Positions 1 to 5,101 of a stretch of DNA of 5,101 nt are shown piece by piece (within the stretch, counting starts at the first letter, position 1; every line of letters starts with the position of its first letter). The notes below the pieces were generated by a model. The model was given only the letters and a program-made list of their open reading frames with translations. It had not been told where the DNA came from and did no database searches. This DNA is from Thermoplasmata archaeon (GTDB lineage: Archaea > Thermoplasmatota > JAKEGO01). Position numbers and translations under genes: made by a program. Location of the stretch: contig JAKEGO010000195.1 of the NCBI GenBank assembly GCA_022615805.1, positions 1 through 5,101 on the forward strand, written 5' to 3'.

Positions 1-10
1 AGGACATGGT

Positions 11-45
11 GCCCCGTCCCCCCGCCTCGCGAGGGCGCACGGGGC
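11..45 (-). terminator. Inverted repeat downstream of hypF
   Basis: GCCCCGT (11-17) and ACGGGGC (39-45) are perfect 7-bp arms, and a perfect 10-bp palindrome CCTCGCGAGG (25-34) sits between them. The hypF stop is at 54-56, so the structure would form in the hypF transcript about nine bases after the stop. No T-run follows on the minus strand within the window, so termination is not proven. It may instead be a spacer structure ahead of a next minus-strand gene. Confidence 0.35.
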
Positions 46-53
46 CGCTGCAA

Positions 54-2312
54 TCACGCACCCCCGGCGATGGCCCTGACGGCTATGGCCGCCTGGCCGA
101 GGGAGGTACCCCCGTCGCCGTTCGGGACCGAGTGGTGCAGGATCGGCTTGAGCCTCCTCTCCTCAGCGAGGCGGACGAACATCTCGGTGATGGGGATGTT
201 GTAACTGACCCCGCCCGTGAAGCCCATGCGCCTGTCGAGGTTGGCCTGGAGTACCTCCTCGTAGGCCTTGCCGATCATCGCCTTCATGACGGAGTGAACC
301 ATCGACGCGATCACGTCGGCCTTCTCGGAGAAGGTCGTCGCGTTCGTTCCCGTTGCCTGCGCCAGGACGGCCGAGGTGGAGAAGCGCGGCGGATCGCCGA
401 CGAGGGGCACCTCGAACTCGTGGACCGGCTGGCCCTTCCTCAGGTAGGGCTCGAGCTTCATCGCCGGCTCGCCGTTGTAGGTCCTCTCGACGCAGACCGA
501 GAAATAGGCCGCGATGGCGTCCAGGAACCTCCCGAAGCCCGACGAGAGGGGCGCACCGTTCGCGGCCCGCCTCAGGAGGTCGGCCTGCTGGTCGTCGATC
601 ATCGGGTGGTCGATCCCCTGGCGGTCGAGCATGGCGAAGGCGACCCTCTCCGGGAACTGTATCGCCTTCTCCCCTCCGATCAGGGGTATCTGCTCCAGTC
701 CGCCGATCCATTTGTAACCCGTGAGGCTGGCGAGGAGGAGCTCGCCGCCCCAGGCGGTGCCGTCGGGGCCGTATCCCGTGCCGTCGGCGGTCAGGAAGGC
801 GAACCTGTGGTCCCAGGCCGATGGGCTCACCGAGTCGACGATGAGGCTCGCGGCGTGCGCGTGGTGGTGGGCGATCTCGACGAGCCCCGAGCCGTGCTTC
901 TCCGCGAGGCGCTCTCCGATGCGCTTCGTCTTGTAACCCGGGTGCATGTCGATGGCGACCACGTCAGGTCGATCGACCCCGAGGAACCGCCTGAGCACGC
1001 GGGAGGCGTCCCGGCCGAACTCCATGACCCCGAAGGCCTCGGCATTCCCGATGTACTGGGACTGGTAGGCCCAGCCGTCCTTCGCCACGGTCATCGTGAG
1101 GTTCTCCTCGGCGCCCATGGCGAGGACGCTGTGGGTCCCGCCGATCTTGACCGGCTCCGGCACGAAGCCGCGCGATTTCCGGATGAAGAAGACGTGCTCG
1201 CCGAACGTCCGCAGCAGCGAGTCGTCGGTCCTGTTGACGATATCGCGGTCGTGAAGGAGATAGTAGTCCGCGTTGAGCGAGAATGCCTCCTCGTTGGTGA
1301 TGATCATCGGCTCGCCTCGGCGGTTCGCCGACGTGACGATGAGGAAGTCGCTCTCCATGAAGTAGAACATGATGTACTGGAGGCCCGTGTACGGCAGGAA
1401 GACGCCGATGGTATCGAGCCCGGGCGCGATGCCGTCCATCACCACGTCCCACGGCGGCTTGAGGTGCTTCTTCCGCACGAGGACGATCGGCCTGCCGGGG
1501 TGCATGAGCATCGCCCTGTCGTCCCTCGTCAGATCGGCGATCGCCTCGATGGAGTACAGGTCGCGCGCCATCACGGCGAAGGGCTTCTCCCTCCGCCGGT
1601 ACCACTCGCGGAGGTCCCACACCTTCTCGAAGAGCGAGACGATGTGCATGCCGCCCCAGCCCTTCATGACGCCGATGTTCCCCGCGTCTATCAGGTTGGA
1701 GAACTCCTTGATCGCCGACCACCCCTCGGACGCCGTCCTGTTCCCCATCCTGTCGTAGAGCGAGTACTTCGGCCCGCAGGCGGGGCAGGAGATCGTCTGG
1801 GCGTGGAAACGGCGGTCCGACGGGTCCGTGTACTCGGACATGCAGTCGGGGCACATGTTGAAGGTGGCCATCGAGGTCGTCGCCCGGTCGTAGGGCATCT
1901 TCGAGGTGATGGAGAACCTTGCGCCGCACGTGGTGCAGTTCGTGAACGGGAAGAGGTAGCGTCTGTTCGACGGCTCGAACATCTCGGCGATGCACTCCTC
2001 GCACAGGGCGGTGTCCACGGGTATGCCGGCGGAGTGCCCGGTCAGCTCGGCCCTCGCGCTCTTCACTATCGTGAAGCCGGTGATGTCGTCCGGGGGCGTT
2101 CCGGGCATGTGGATGACCTTTTCGACCGACGCGAGAGCGGGCAGCTCCGCCATCAGCCTGCCCAGGAACCGGTCCGACTCCCGGTCGATGACGATCTCGA
2201 CGTAGTTGCCGCAGTTGTGAACGTATCCGCGAAGGCCCATGGAACGGGCTATCCTGAACACGGTGGGCCTGAACCCCACGCCCTGGACCGTCCCGTAAAC
2301 GTGGAACTTCAC
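54..2312 (-). CDS. hypF: Carbamoyltransferase HypF, [NiFe] hydrogenase maturation
   Basis: HypF takes carbamoyl phosphate, forms carbamoyl-adenylate with ATP, and passes the carbamoyl group to the C-terminal cysteine of HypE. This is the route to the cyanide ligands of the [NiFe] hydrogenase iron, in the cytoplasm. All domains are visible in the 752 residues, the usual family length. An acylphosphatase domain covers about 1-88 (VQGVGFRP, with Arg15 and Asn33 as likely catalytic residues). Four CxxC pairs, at C104/C107, C126/C129, C154/C157 and C176/C179, make two zinc fingers. A YrdC-like domain covers about 200-385 (KGWGG, HPGRPIVLV, TSAN at 327-330). A Kae1-like domain covers about 395-752 (AHHHAHA at 481-487, DGTGYGPDG at 510-518, TYNGEPAMKLE, DGGTSLGQ). 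The start is GTG at 2312: the protein begins directly at the acylphosphatase strand and a TATA box lies about 25 bases upstream. No other hyp gene or hydrogenase gene is in view. LPYTGLQY at 306-313 differs from the LPYTPLH of well-known bacterial HypF. Family assignment is very secure. Confidence 0.96.
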   Translation of the reverse strand: MKFHVYGTVQGVGFRPTVFRIARSMGLRGYVHNCGNYVEIVIDRESDRFLGRLMAELPALASVEKVIHMPGTPPDDITGFTIVKSARAELTGHSAGIPVDTALCEECIAEMFEPSNRRYLFPFTNCTTCGARFSITSKMPYDRATTSMATFNMCPDCMSEYTDPSDRRFHAQTISCPACGPKYSLYDRMGNRTASEGWSAIKEFSNLIDAGNIGVMKGWGGMHIVSLFEKVWDLREWYRRREKPFAVMARDLYSIEAIADLTRDDRAMLMHPGRPIVLVRKKHLKPPWDVVMDGIAPGLDTIGVFLPYTGLQYIMFYFMESDFLIVTSANRRGEPMIITNEEAFSLNADYYLLHDRDIVNRTDDSLLRTFGEHVFFIRKSRGFVPEPVKIGGTHSVLAMGAEENLTMTVAKDGWAYQSQYIGNAEAFGVMEFGRDASRVLRRFLGVDRPDVVAIDMHPGYKTKRIGERLAEKHGSGLVEIAHHHAHAASLIVDSVSPSAWDHRFAFLTADGTGYGPDGTAWGGELLLASLTGYKWIGGLEQIPLIGGEKAIQFPERVAFAMLDRQGIDHPMIDDQQADLLRRAANGAPLSSGFGRFLDAIAAYFSVCVERTYNGEPAMKLEPYLRKGQPVHEFEVPLVGDPPRFSTSAVLAQATGTNATTFSEKADVIASMVHSVMKAMIGKAYEEVLQANLDRRMGFTGGVSYNIPITEMFVRLAEERRLKPILHHSVPNGDGGTSLGQAAIAVRAIAGGA

Positions 2313-2330
2313 GGGACGGCTATGCCCTCG

Positions 2331-2342
2331 AGTTTATATTTA
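2331..2342 (-). promoter_or_regulatory. TATA box of hypF (leaderless promoter)
   Basis: Read on the minus strand this is TAAATATAAACT, an A/T island in GC-rich DNA and close to the archaeal TATA consensus. Its centre is about 25 bases ahead of the hypF GTG at 2312, so transcription would start at or very near the start codon. The bases between (GAGGGCATAGCCGTCCC) hold no convincing Shine-Dalgarno sequence in a usable position, which fits a leaderless mRNA. The site is seen directly; the transcription start is inferred. Confidence 0.75.
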
Positions 2343-2444
2343 CTTGTTGATGGGATGCGCCGCGTCGTCCAGGACCGTCGGCCCCTTCGCCCGGACCTCC
2401 GGGGCGGCCCGCGAGGGCGGCCGTCCGCTGCCGGCCGCTAGGAA

Positions 2445-2455
2445 CCCTTATGAAC
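2445..2455 (+). promoter_or_regulatory. Weak TATA-like box for hpt
   Basis: The stretch CCCTTATGAAC is the only A/T-rich patch just upstream of hpt. If it acts as the TATA box, transcription would begin near 2476-2478, leaving a leader of about 8-10 bases before the ATG at 2486. The ATG at 2450 would then lie inside the promoter and not be translated. A short inverted repeat (GCGGCC 2417-2422 / GGCCGC 2433-2438) lies just upstream and could be an operator, though such repeats arise easily in GC-rich DNA. Confidence 0.35.
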
Positions 2456-2485
2456 CGCCCGGGCGATCGCGCAACGGTGGCCAGG

Positions 2486-3052
2486 ATGAGGTTCGAAGCG
2501 CTCCTCGCGTCCATGAGGGACGCCCCCGTCGTCCCCAAGGGGGATTACAGGTATTACGTCTTCCCCATCACCGACGGCGTCCCCGCAATCCCGCCCGATT
2601 CGCTGAGGGAGGTCGTGGCGGCCATCGTGGCGACCGCAGACCTCGATATCGACCGGATAGTCACCATGGAGGCGATGGGGATCCCCATCGCGACCGCCCT
2701 GTCCCTCGAGACGGGCGTCCCTTTCACGATCATCAGGAAGAGGGGATATGGTCTCCCGGGAGAACGCGAGGTCGAGCAGCGGACCGGTTACTCGAAGAAC
2801 GCGATGTTCATCAACGGCCTGTCCGCCGGGGACCGCGTCACCGTCGTCGACGACATCATCAGCACCGGCGGCACGCTCATCGCCGTGCTCGGCGCGCTCA
2901 TCGACATGGGCGTCGAGATAGCCGACGTGGTCATGGTCGTCGACAAGGGCGATGGCCGCGAGCGCGTGCGGGATGAGCTGGGCATCGAGGTCAAGTGCCT
3001 CGTCCGGGTCGAGGACGACGGCGAGGGGCCGAGGGTGACGCCGCTGGTGTGA
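2486..3052 (+). CDS. hpt: Archaeal hypoxanthine/guanine phosphoribosyltransferase
   Basis: This enzyme salvages purines in the cytoplasm by joining hypoxanthine or guanine to PRPP, giving IMP or GMP and pyrophosphate. The PRPP-binding signature VTVVDDIISTGGTL is plain, with its acidic pair and STGGT loop. The protein also shows features I know from archaeal-type Hpt: an N-terminal KGDYRYYVFPITDGVP segment, VTMEAMGIPIATALS, IIRKRGYGLPGE and TGYSKNAMFINGL. From the ATG at 2486 the product is 188 residues, the usual size for this subfamily, whose members begin about ten residues before the APVV-like segment. An in-frame ATG at 2450 would add 12 residues (MNRPGDRATVAR) unlike the family, and it overlaps the TATA-like box. 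GGTGG at 2476-2480, five bases before the chosen ATG, can serve as a ribosome binding site. The gene appears to stand alone: hypF is divergent and the transporter downstream has its own promoter. Substrate preference (hypoxanthine, guanine or adenine) cannot be read from sequence alone. Confidence 0.92.
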   Translation: MRFEALLASMRDAPVVPKGDYRYYVFPITDGVPAIPPDSLREVVAAIVATADLDIDRIVTMEAMGIPIATALSLETGVPFTIIRKRGYGLPGEREVEQRTGYSKNAMFINGLSAGDRVTVVDDIISTGGTLIAVLGALIDMGVEIADVVMVVDKGDGRERVRDELGIEVKCLVRVEDDGEGPRVTPLV

Positions 3053-3062
3053 TACGGCCGTA
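3053..3062. repeat. Perfect 10-bp palindrome after hpt stop
   Basis: TACGGCCGTA is a perfect palindrome that begins on the base after the hpt TGA. It may be a small protein-binding dyad or part of the folded 3' end of the hpt transcript together with the hairpin that follows. A 10-bp palindrome can also arise by chance. Confidence 0.4.
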
Positions 3063-3064
3063 GG

Positions 3065-3092
3065 GTCCACAGCGCCCAGGCGCTCAGTGGAC
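3065..3092 (+). terminator. Hairpin between hpt and transporter gene
   Basis: GTCCAC (3065-3070) pairs with GTGGAC (3087-3092) and AGCGC (3071-3075) with GCGCT (3080-3084). This gives an 11-bp stem with a CCAG loop and a two-base CA bulge on the 3' arm. It begins 13 bases after the hpt stop and lies ahead of the promoter of the next gene, so a role in ending or stabilising the hpt mRNA is likely. No T-run follows directly; the nearest T-rich patch is GTTATTACTT at 3113-3122. A classical archaeal oligo-T terminator is therefore not shown, and the element could instead be an operator. Confidence 0.45.
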
Positions 3093-3110
3093 GTGACCCA
3101 GCACCCAATA

Positions 3111-3122
3111 GCGTTATTACTT
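3111..3122 (+). promoter_or_regulatory. TATA box of the transporter gene (leaderless)
   Basis: GCGTTATTACTT is an A/T-rich patch whose TTATTA core is centred about 26 bases ahead of the ATG at 3143. That matches the geometry at hypF and predicts transcription from the start codon itself. No Shine-Dalgarno sequence is visible in the bases between (CATCCGGCGCCC before the ATG), which again fits a leaderless message. The match to the TATA consensus is weaker than that of hypF. Confidence 0.55.
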
Positions 3123-3142
3123 CAGATGTTCATCCGGCGCCC

Positions 3143-4081
3143 ATGCGCAAGGACCGGCAGAGGATGGCATACGTCTACGCCCTCTCCGCCGTCCTCATCT
3201 GGTCCACCGTCGCATCGGCATTCAAGCTGACGCTCCGCGAACTGACCCCGACCGAACTGATGTTCTACTCGGTCGCCATGAGCGCCGCGACCCTCCTCGC
3301 CGTCCTTGCCGCCTCCGGTCGCCTCCGCGACCTGGTGTCCTGCTCGAGGCGCGAGTACGCGATGTCGGCCGCCGCGGGCCTCCTCAACCCGTTCCTGTAC
3401 TACGCCGTGCTGTTCGAGGCGTACGACCGGCTGCCTGCCCAGGAGGCCCAGCCGATCAACTTCACGTGGTCGGTCCTGCTCGTCCTCCTCTCGATACCAT
3501 TCCTCCACCAGAGGATCCGGCCGATCAGCGTCGTCGCCATCCTCGTCTCGTACGCCGGCGTCCTTGTCATCGCGACGAGGGGCGACGTCCTCGGAATGGA
3601 GCTCACCGATCCCACCGGCGTAGCCCTGATGCTCTTGTCGACAATCATATGGTCCATCTTCTGGATCCTCAACCTGAGCGACGGCCGCGAGGGAGCGACG
3701 AAGCTGGCCCTCGCCTTCCTGTTCGGCCTCGTCCCCGTGACCGTATGGGCCGCGGCGACCGGGGCGCTCGGGCCCGGCGCCCCGCCGCCGCCCGCCGCCG
3801 GCCTTGCCGGGGCGGCGTACGTCGGAGTATTCGAGATGGGGCTCACGTTCGTCCTGTGGCTGAGGGCCCTGAGCCTGTCGAGGGACACCTCGCAGGTCTC
3901 CATCCTCATCTTCCTCGCCCCCTTCGTCTCGCTCGTCCTGATACACTTCCTGGTCGGGGAGACGATACTGATGTCGTCGATCGCGGGGCTGGCGCTCATC
4001 GTCGTCGGGATAATTGTCCAGAAATGGGAAGAGCTGTTCTCGCGGGAAGGGCGCCCGAGGGCCGGCGCAGCCCCTAGGTGA
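3143..4081 (+). CDS. EamA/DMT-superfamily membrane transporter
   Basis: This is a 312-residue integral membrane protein of the drug/metabolite transporter superfamily, built from two EamA repeats of five helices. Hydrophobic segments lie near residues 8-27, 38-57, 72-92, 103-121, 128-146, 157-177, 187-206, 219-240, 250-270 and 275-294, giving the expected ten. Both repeats show the family's hallmark loop and helix: AYDRLPAQEAQPINFTWSVL (93-112) in the first and ALSLSRDTSQVSILIFLAPF (242-261) followed by GETI in the second. Basic residues at the N-terminus (MRKDRQR) and the basic tail after helix ten suggest both ends are cytoplasmic. A proline/alanine-rich loop (GPGAPPPP, 210-217) joins helices seven and eight. 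The first ATG is chosen because it sits at leaderless distance from the TATA box; Met8 is an alternative. The substrate is unknown: family members export amino acids, metabolites or drugs, and nothing nearby narrows this. The stop codon overlaps the end of the convergent ThiI-like gene. Confidence 0.9.
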   Translation: MRKDRQRMAYVYALSAVLIWSTVASAFKLTLRELTPTELMFYSVAMSAATLLAVLAASGRLRDLVSCSRREYAMSAAAGLLNPFLYYAVLFEAYDRLPAQEAQPINFTWSVLLVLLSIPFLHQRIRPISVVAILVSYAGVLVIATRGDVLGMELTDPTGVALMLLSTIIWSIFWILNLSDGREGATKLALAFLFGLVPVTVWAAATGALGPGAPPPPAAGLAGAAYVGVFEMGLTFVLWLRALSLSRDTSQVSILIFLAPFVSLVLIHFLVGETILMSSIAGLALIVVGIIVQKWEELFSREGRPRAGAAPR

Positions 4082-4925
4082 CCGGCACCGGAGGGTCCAA
4101 TGCCCTCTCCACCACGACATCCACCTCGTCGCTCCCCATCGCGATCAGTGGAGTGTACACGGGCAGGGCCGAGGGGAGATCGGCCAGGGTATCTGCCTCC
4201 GCCATCGCGATGCCGAGGACGATCCCCTTCACCTTTCCCCTCTCGAGCAGTGCCAAGGCCTCCTCCATGCCCCCCTCGCGGACCTTCAGGTGCGTGTCCC
4301 ACCCCCCGAGGGGCGCGGCAAGCCCGGCCTCGGGCTCGAAGGCCACGAGCTTGCACCCTCTCTTCATCATGAGCCATGCCGCGGCGAGACCCCGCGGGCC
4401 GTCGACGACGGCGGCGAGGCTCTTCTGGCTCCCGAGCGGGAATCCGCCGGGGCCAGGCACCTTTTCGCCGTAGAGGTATGCCCTCTCGCCGCGGACCTCG
4501 ACGTGCAGCTCGTGCTCCGGCGCGGTCAGGTCGACCGGGAGGCCGTGGGCTTCGACGATGCTCCGGCCGACGACGGCCGCGAGCTCCATCGAAGTGAAGG
4601 GGTGCTTGCCCGTGCGCCTCGCCCTCACGGCGAAGGTGCCGGTCCACCCGCCGCTGATCTCGACCGCCAGGGCGCAGACGTCGTCCGCCGTGCCTTTGGT
4701 GGTGGCAACGAGGCTGTGCGAGTGGACGCCGAATGTGCGGGAGAGTATCCGGTCCGCTGGCTCGTCGGTCTCGAGGTAGAGGTGCCCGCCGTCGCGGGTC
4801 ACCCTCCCGGCCATCCCGGCGGCCTCGAGGAGGTCGAGGATGTTCGTGCGCAGGAGGGCGATGAGCCTCTCCCTGACGGGCCGGCTCTTGAGGCCGAGTT
4901 CGCTGTAGCGGACCATGTAGAGCAT
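4074..4925 (-). CDS. ThiI-like THUMP protein with degenerate PP-loop domain
   Basis: The protein (283 residues) is homologous to ThiI, the tRNA 4-thiouridine synthetase, but it probably cannot do that chemistry. Residues 1-165 look intact. A ferredoxin-like start (MLYMVRYSELGLKSRPVRER) is followed by a THUMP RNA-binding domain with the ThiI hallmarks FAVRARRTGKHPFTSMELA (98-116), LHVEVRGERAYLYGEKVPGP (140-159) and GGFPLG. The ATP pyrophosphatase signature SGGIDS should come next, before the MKRGCK helix; here the place reads VVDGPRG (173-179), so the ATP loop is lost. The later part still aligns with the ThiI fold (KGIVLGIAMAEADTLADL, then PVYTPLIAMGSDEV) but ends at 283, without the tail carrying the catalytic cysteine; active archaeal ThiI proteins run to about 380 residues. 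The open frame argues for a kept RNA-binding or regulatory role and against decay, but that is inference. The ATG at 4925 matches ThiI N-termini; Met4 is possible. A membrane-protein gene ends 55 bases upstream on the same strand, and no TATA box is seen between, so co-transcription is plausible. Confidence 0.85.
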   Translation of the reverse strand: MLYMVRYSELGLKSRPVRERLIALLRTNILDLLEAAGMAGRVTRDGGHLYLETDEPADRILSRTFGVHSHSLVATTKGTADDVCALAVEISGGWTGTFAVRARRTGKHPFTSMELAAVVGRSIVEAHGLPVDLTAPEHELHVEVRGERAYLYGEKVPGPGGFPLGSQKSLAAVVDGPRGLAAAWLMMKRGCKLVAFEPEAGLAAPLGGWDTHLKVREGGMEEALALLERGKVKGIVLGIAMAEADTLADLPSALPVYTPLIAMGSDEVDVVVERALDPPVPVT

Positions 4926-4929
4926 TCAG

Positions 4930-4950
4930 GTCCCCCCGCGCGGCGGGGAC
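4930..4950 (-). promoter_or_regulatory. GC hairpin just upstream of ThiI-like start
   Basis: GTCCCC (4930-4935) pairs with GGGGAC (4945-4950). Two further inner C-G pairs and a GCGC loop (4938-4941) extend the stem to eight pairs with one bulged base. In the minus-strand transcript the structure ends four bases before the ATG at 4925 and contains the only G-rich stretch that could serve as a ribosome binding site. It could limit translation, or mark the 3' end of the upstream gene's message. The pairing is seen; either role is inference. Confidence 0.35.
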
Positions 4951-4980
4951 GTCGGTCGGCCGGGCCGGACGGGCAACGTC

Positions 4981-5101
4981 TCACTCCCCGGCGCTCCGGC
5001 GACGGTGCATCAGGTACCAGACGCCGGCGACCGAGGCGACGGCGATGCCCGAGATGACCATGAGGACGAGCGTCCCGTTCCCCTCGATGGCGCCCGGGTG
5101 G
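4981..5101 (-). CDS. C-terminal end of a membrane-anchored protein (partial)
   Basis: Only the last 39 codons and the TGA (4981-4983) lie in the window; the 5' part is beyond the right edge. The visible product reads HPGAIEGNGT, then a hydrophobic helix of about 20-23 residues (TLVLMVISGIAVAS through GVWYLM), then the basic tail HRRRSAGE. A single C-terminal helix followed by an Arg cluster is typical of archaeal surface proteins held in the membrane by their C-terminus, with the bulk outside the cell and the tail inside. It could equally be the last helix of a multi-span protein. The frame is supported by the coherent hydrophobic segment and by G/C-rich third positions like those of the neighbours. 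No function can be assigned. It lies on the same strand as the ThiI-like gene, with 55 bases between. Confidence 0.6.
   Translation of the reverse strand, partial: HPGAIEGNGTLVLMVISGIAVASVAGVWYLMHRRRSAGE

Noticed and set aside
1..7. A possible start (ATG at 7, minus strand) of a next gene downstream of hypF.
   Set aside because: Only two codons are visible, and the G-rich run upstream is within the inverted repeat and not a clear ribosome binding site. It is possible but cannot be supported.
964..2004. A 346-codon minus-strand frame inside hypF.
   Set aside because: It is a frame-shifted shadow of hypF with a low-complexity Arg/His/Gly-rich product and no family motif.
6..2441. An 811-codon open frame on the plus strand, antisense to hypF.
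   Set aside because: It is the mirror of hypF's GC-rich codon bias. Its translation is rich in Arg, Gly, Asp, His and Val with no recognisable domain or hydrophobic core, while the opposite strand encodes a complete HypF.
2313..2485. A small gene or structured RNA in the hypF-hpt divergent spacer.
   Set aside because: The spacer is explained by promoter elements for both flanking genes. The only pairing is a 6-bp GC inverted repeat, easily expected by chance, and no short frame there has coding character with a start signal.
3400..4647. A 415-codon minus-strand frame crossing the transporter and ThiI-like genes.
   Set aside because: It is antisense to one real gene and out of frame with the other; the product is Arg/Gly/Pro-rich with no domain.
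4074..4925. The ThiI-like gene as a pseudogene broken by a frameshift.
   Set aside because: The frame stays open throughout and homology to the PP-loop half continues in the same frame up to the stop. The lost motif is replaced by other residues and not by a shift in frame.
4014..5057. A 347-codon plus-strand frame antisense to the ThiI-like gene.
   Set aside because: It has shadow composition, whereas the minus strand gives clear THUMP/ThiI motifs over the same bases.

Overview
The window reads as GC-rich archaeal chromosome (roughly 60-65% G+C by eye). The archaeal signs are an archaeal-type hypoxanthine/guanine phosphoribosyltransferase, A/T-rich TATA-like boxes about 25 bases ahead of start codons in otherwise GC-rich DNA (the leaderless-transcript arrangement), and a ThiI-family protein of archaeal layout without a rhodanese domain. 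hypF implies that the organism makes a [NiFe] hydrogenase. A GC-rich member of the Thermoplasmatota/Methanomassiliicoccales or a related euryarchaeal group would fit, but that placement is inference and was not tested by any search.

Layout, left to right. Positions 54-2312 (minus) hold a full-length hypF with a GTG start. Positions 2313-2485 are a divergent promoter region, with a clear TATA box for hypF on the minus strand and a weaker TATA-like box for hpt on the plus strand. Positions 2486-3052 (plus) hold hpt, for purine salvage. Positions 3053-3142 contain a 10-bp palindrome, a strong hairpin and the apparent leaderless promoter of the next gene. Positions 3143-4081 (plus) encode a ten-helix EamA/DMT-family transporter. 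Its stop overlaps, tail to tail by 8 bp, the end of a minus-strand gene at 4074-4925. That gene encodes a ThiI-like protein with an intact N-terminal ferredoxin-like/THUMP part but a degenerate, shortened PP-loop part. Positions 4981-5101 (minus) carry the 3' end of another gene, whose product ends in one membrane helix and a basic tail.

The genes do not form one pathway. They serve hydrogenase cofactor assembly, nucleotide salvage, small-molecule transport, an RNA-binding ThiI relative and a membrane or surface protein. No mobile elements, CRISPR arrays, tRNA or rRNA genes were seen. The most interesting point is the ThiI homologue that has lost its ATP-binding signature and its C-terminal catalytic region while its reading frame stays open. 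No clearly new multi-gene system is visible.
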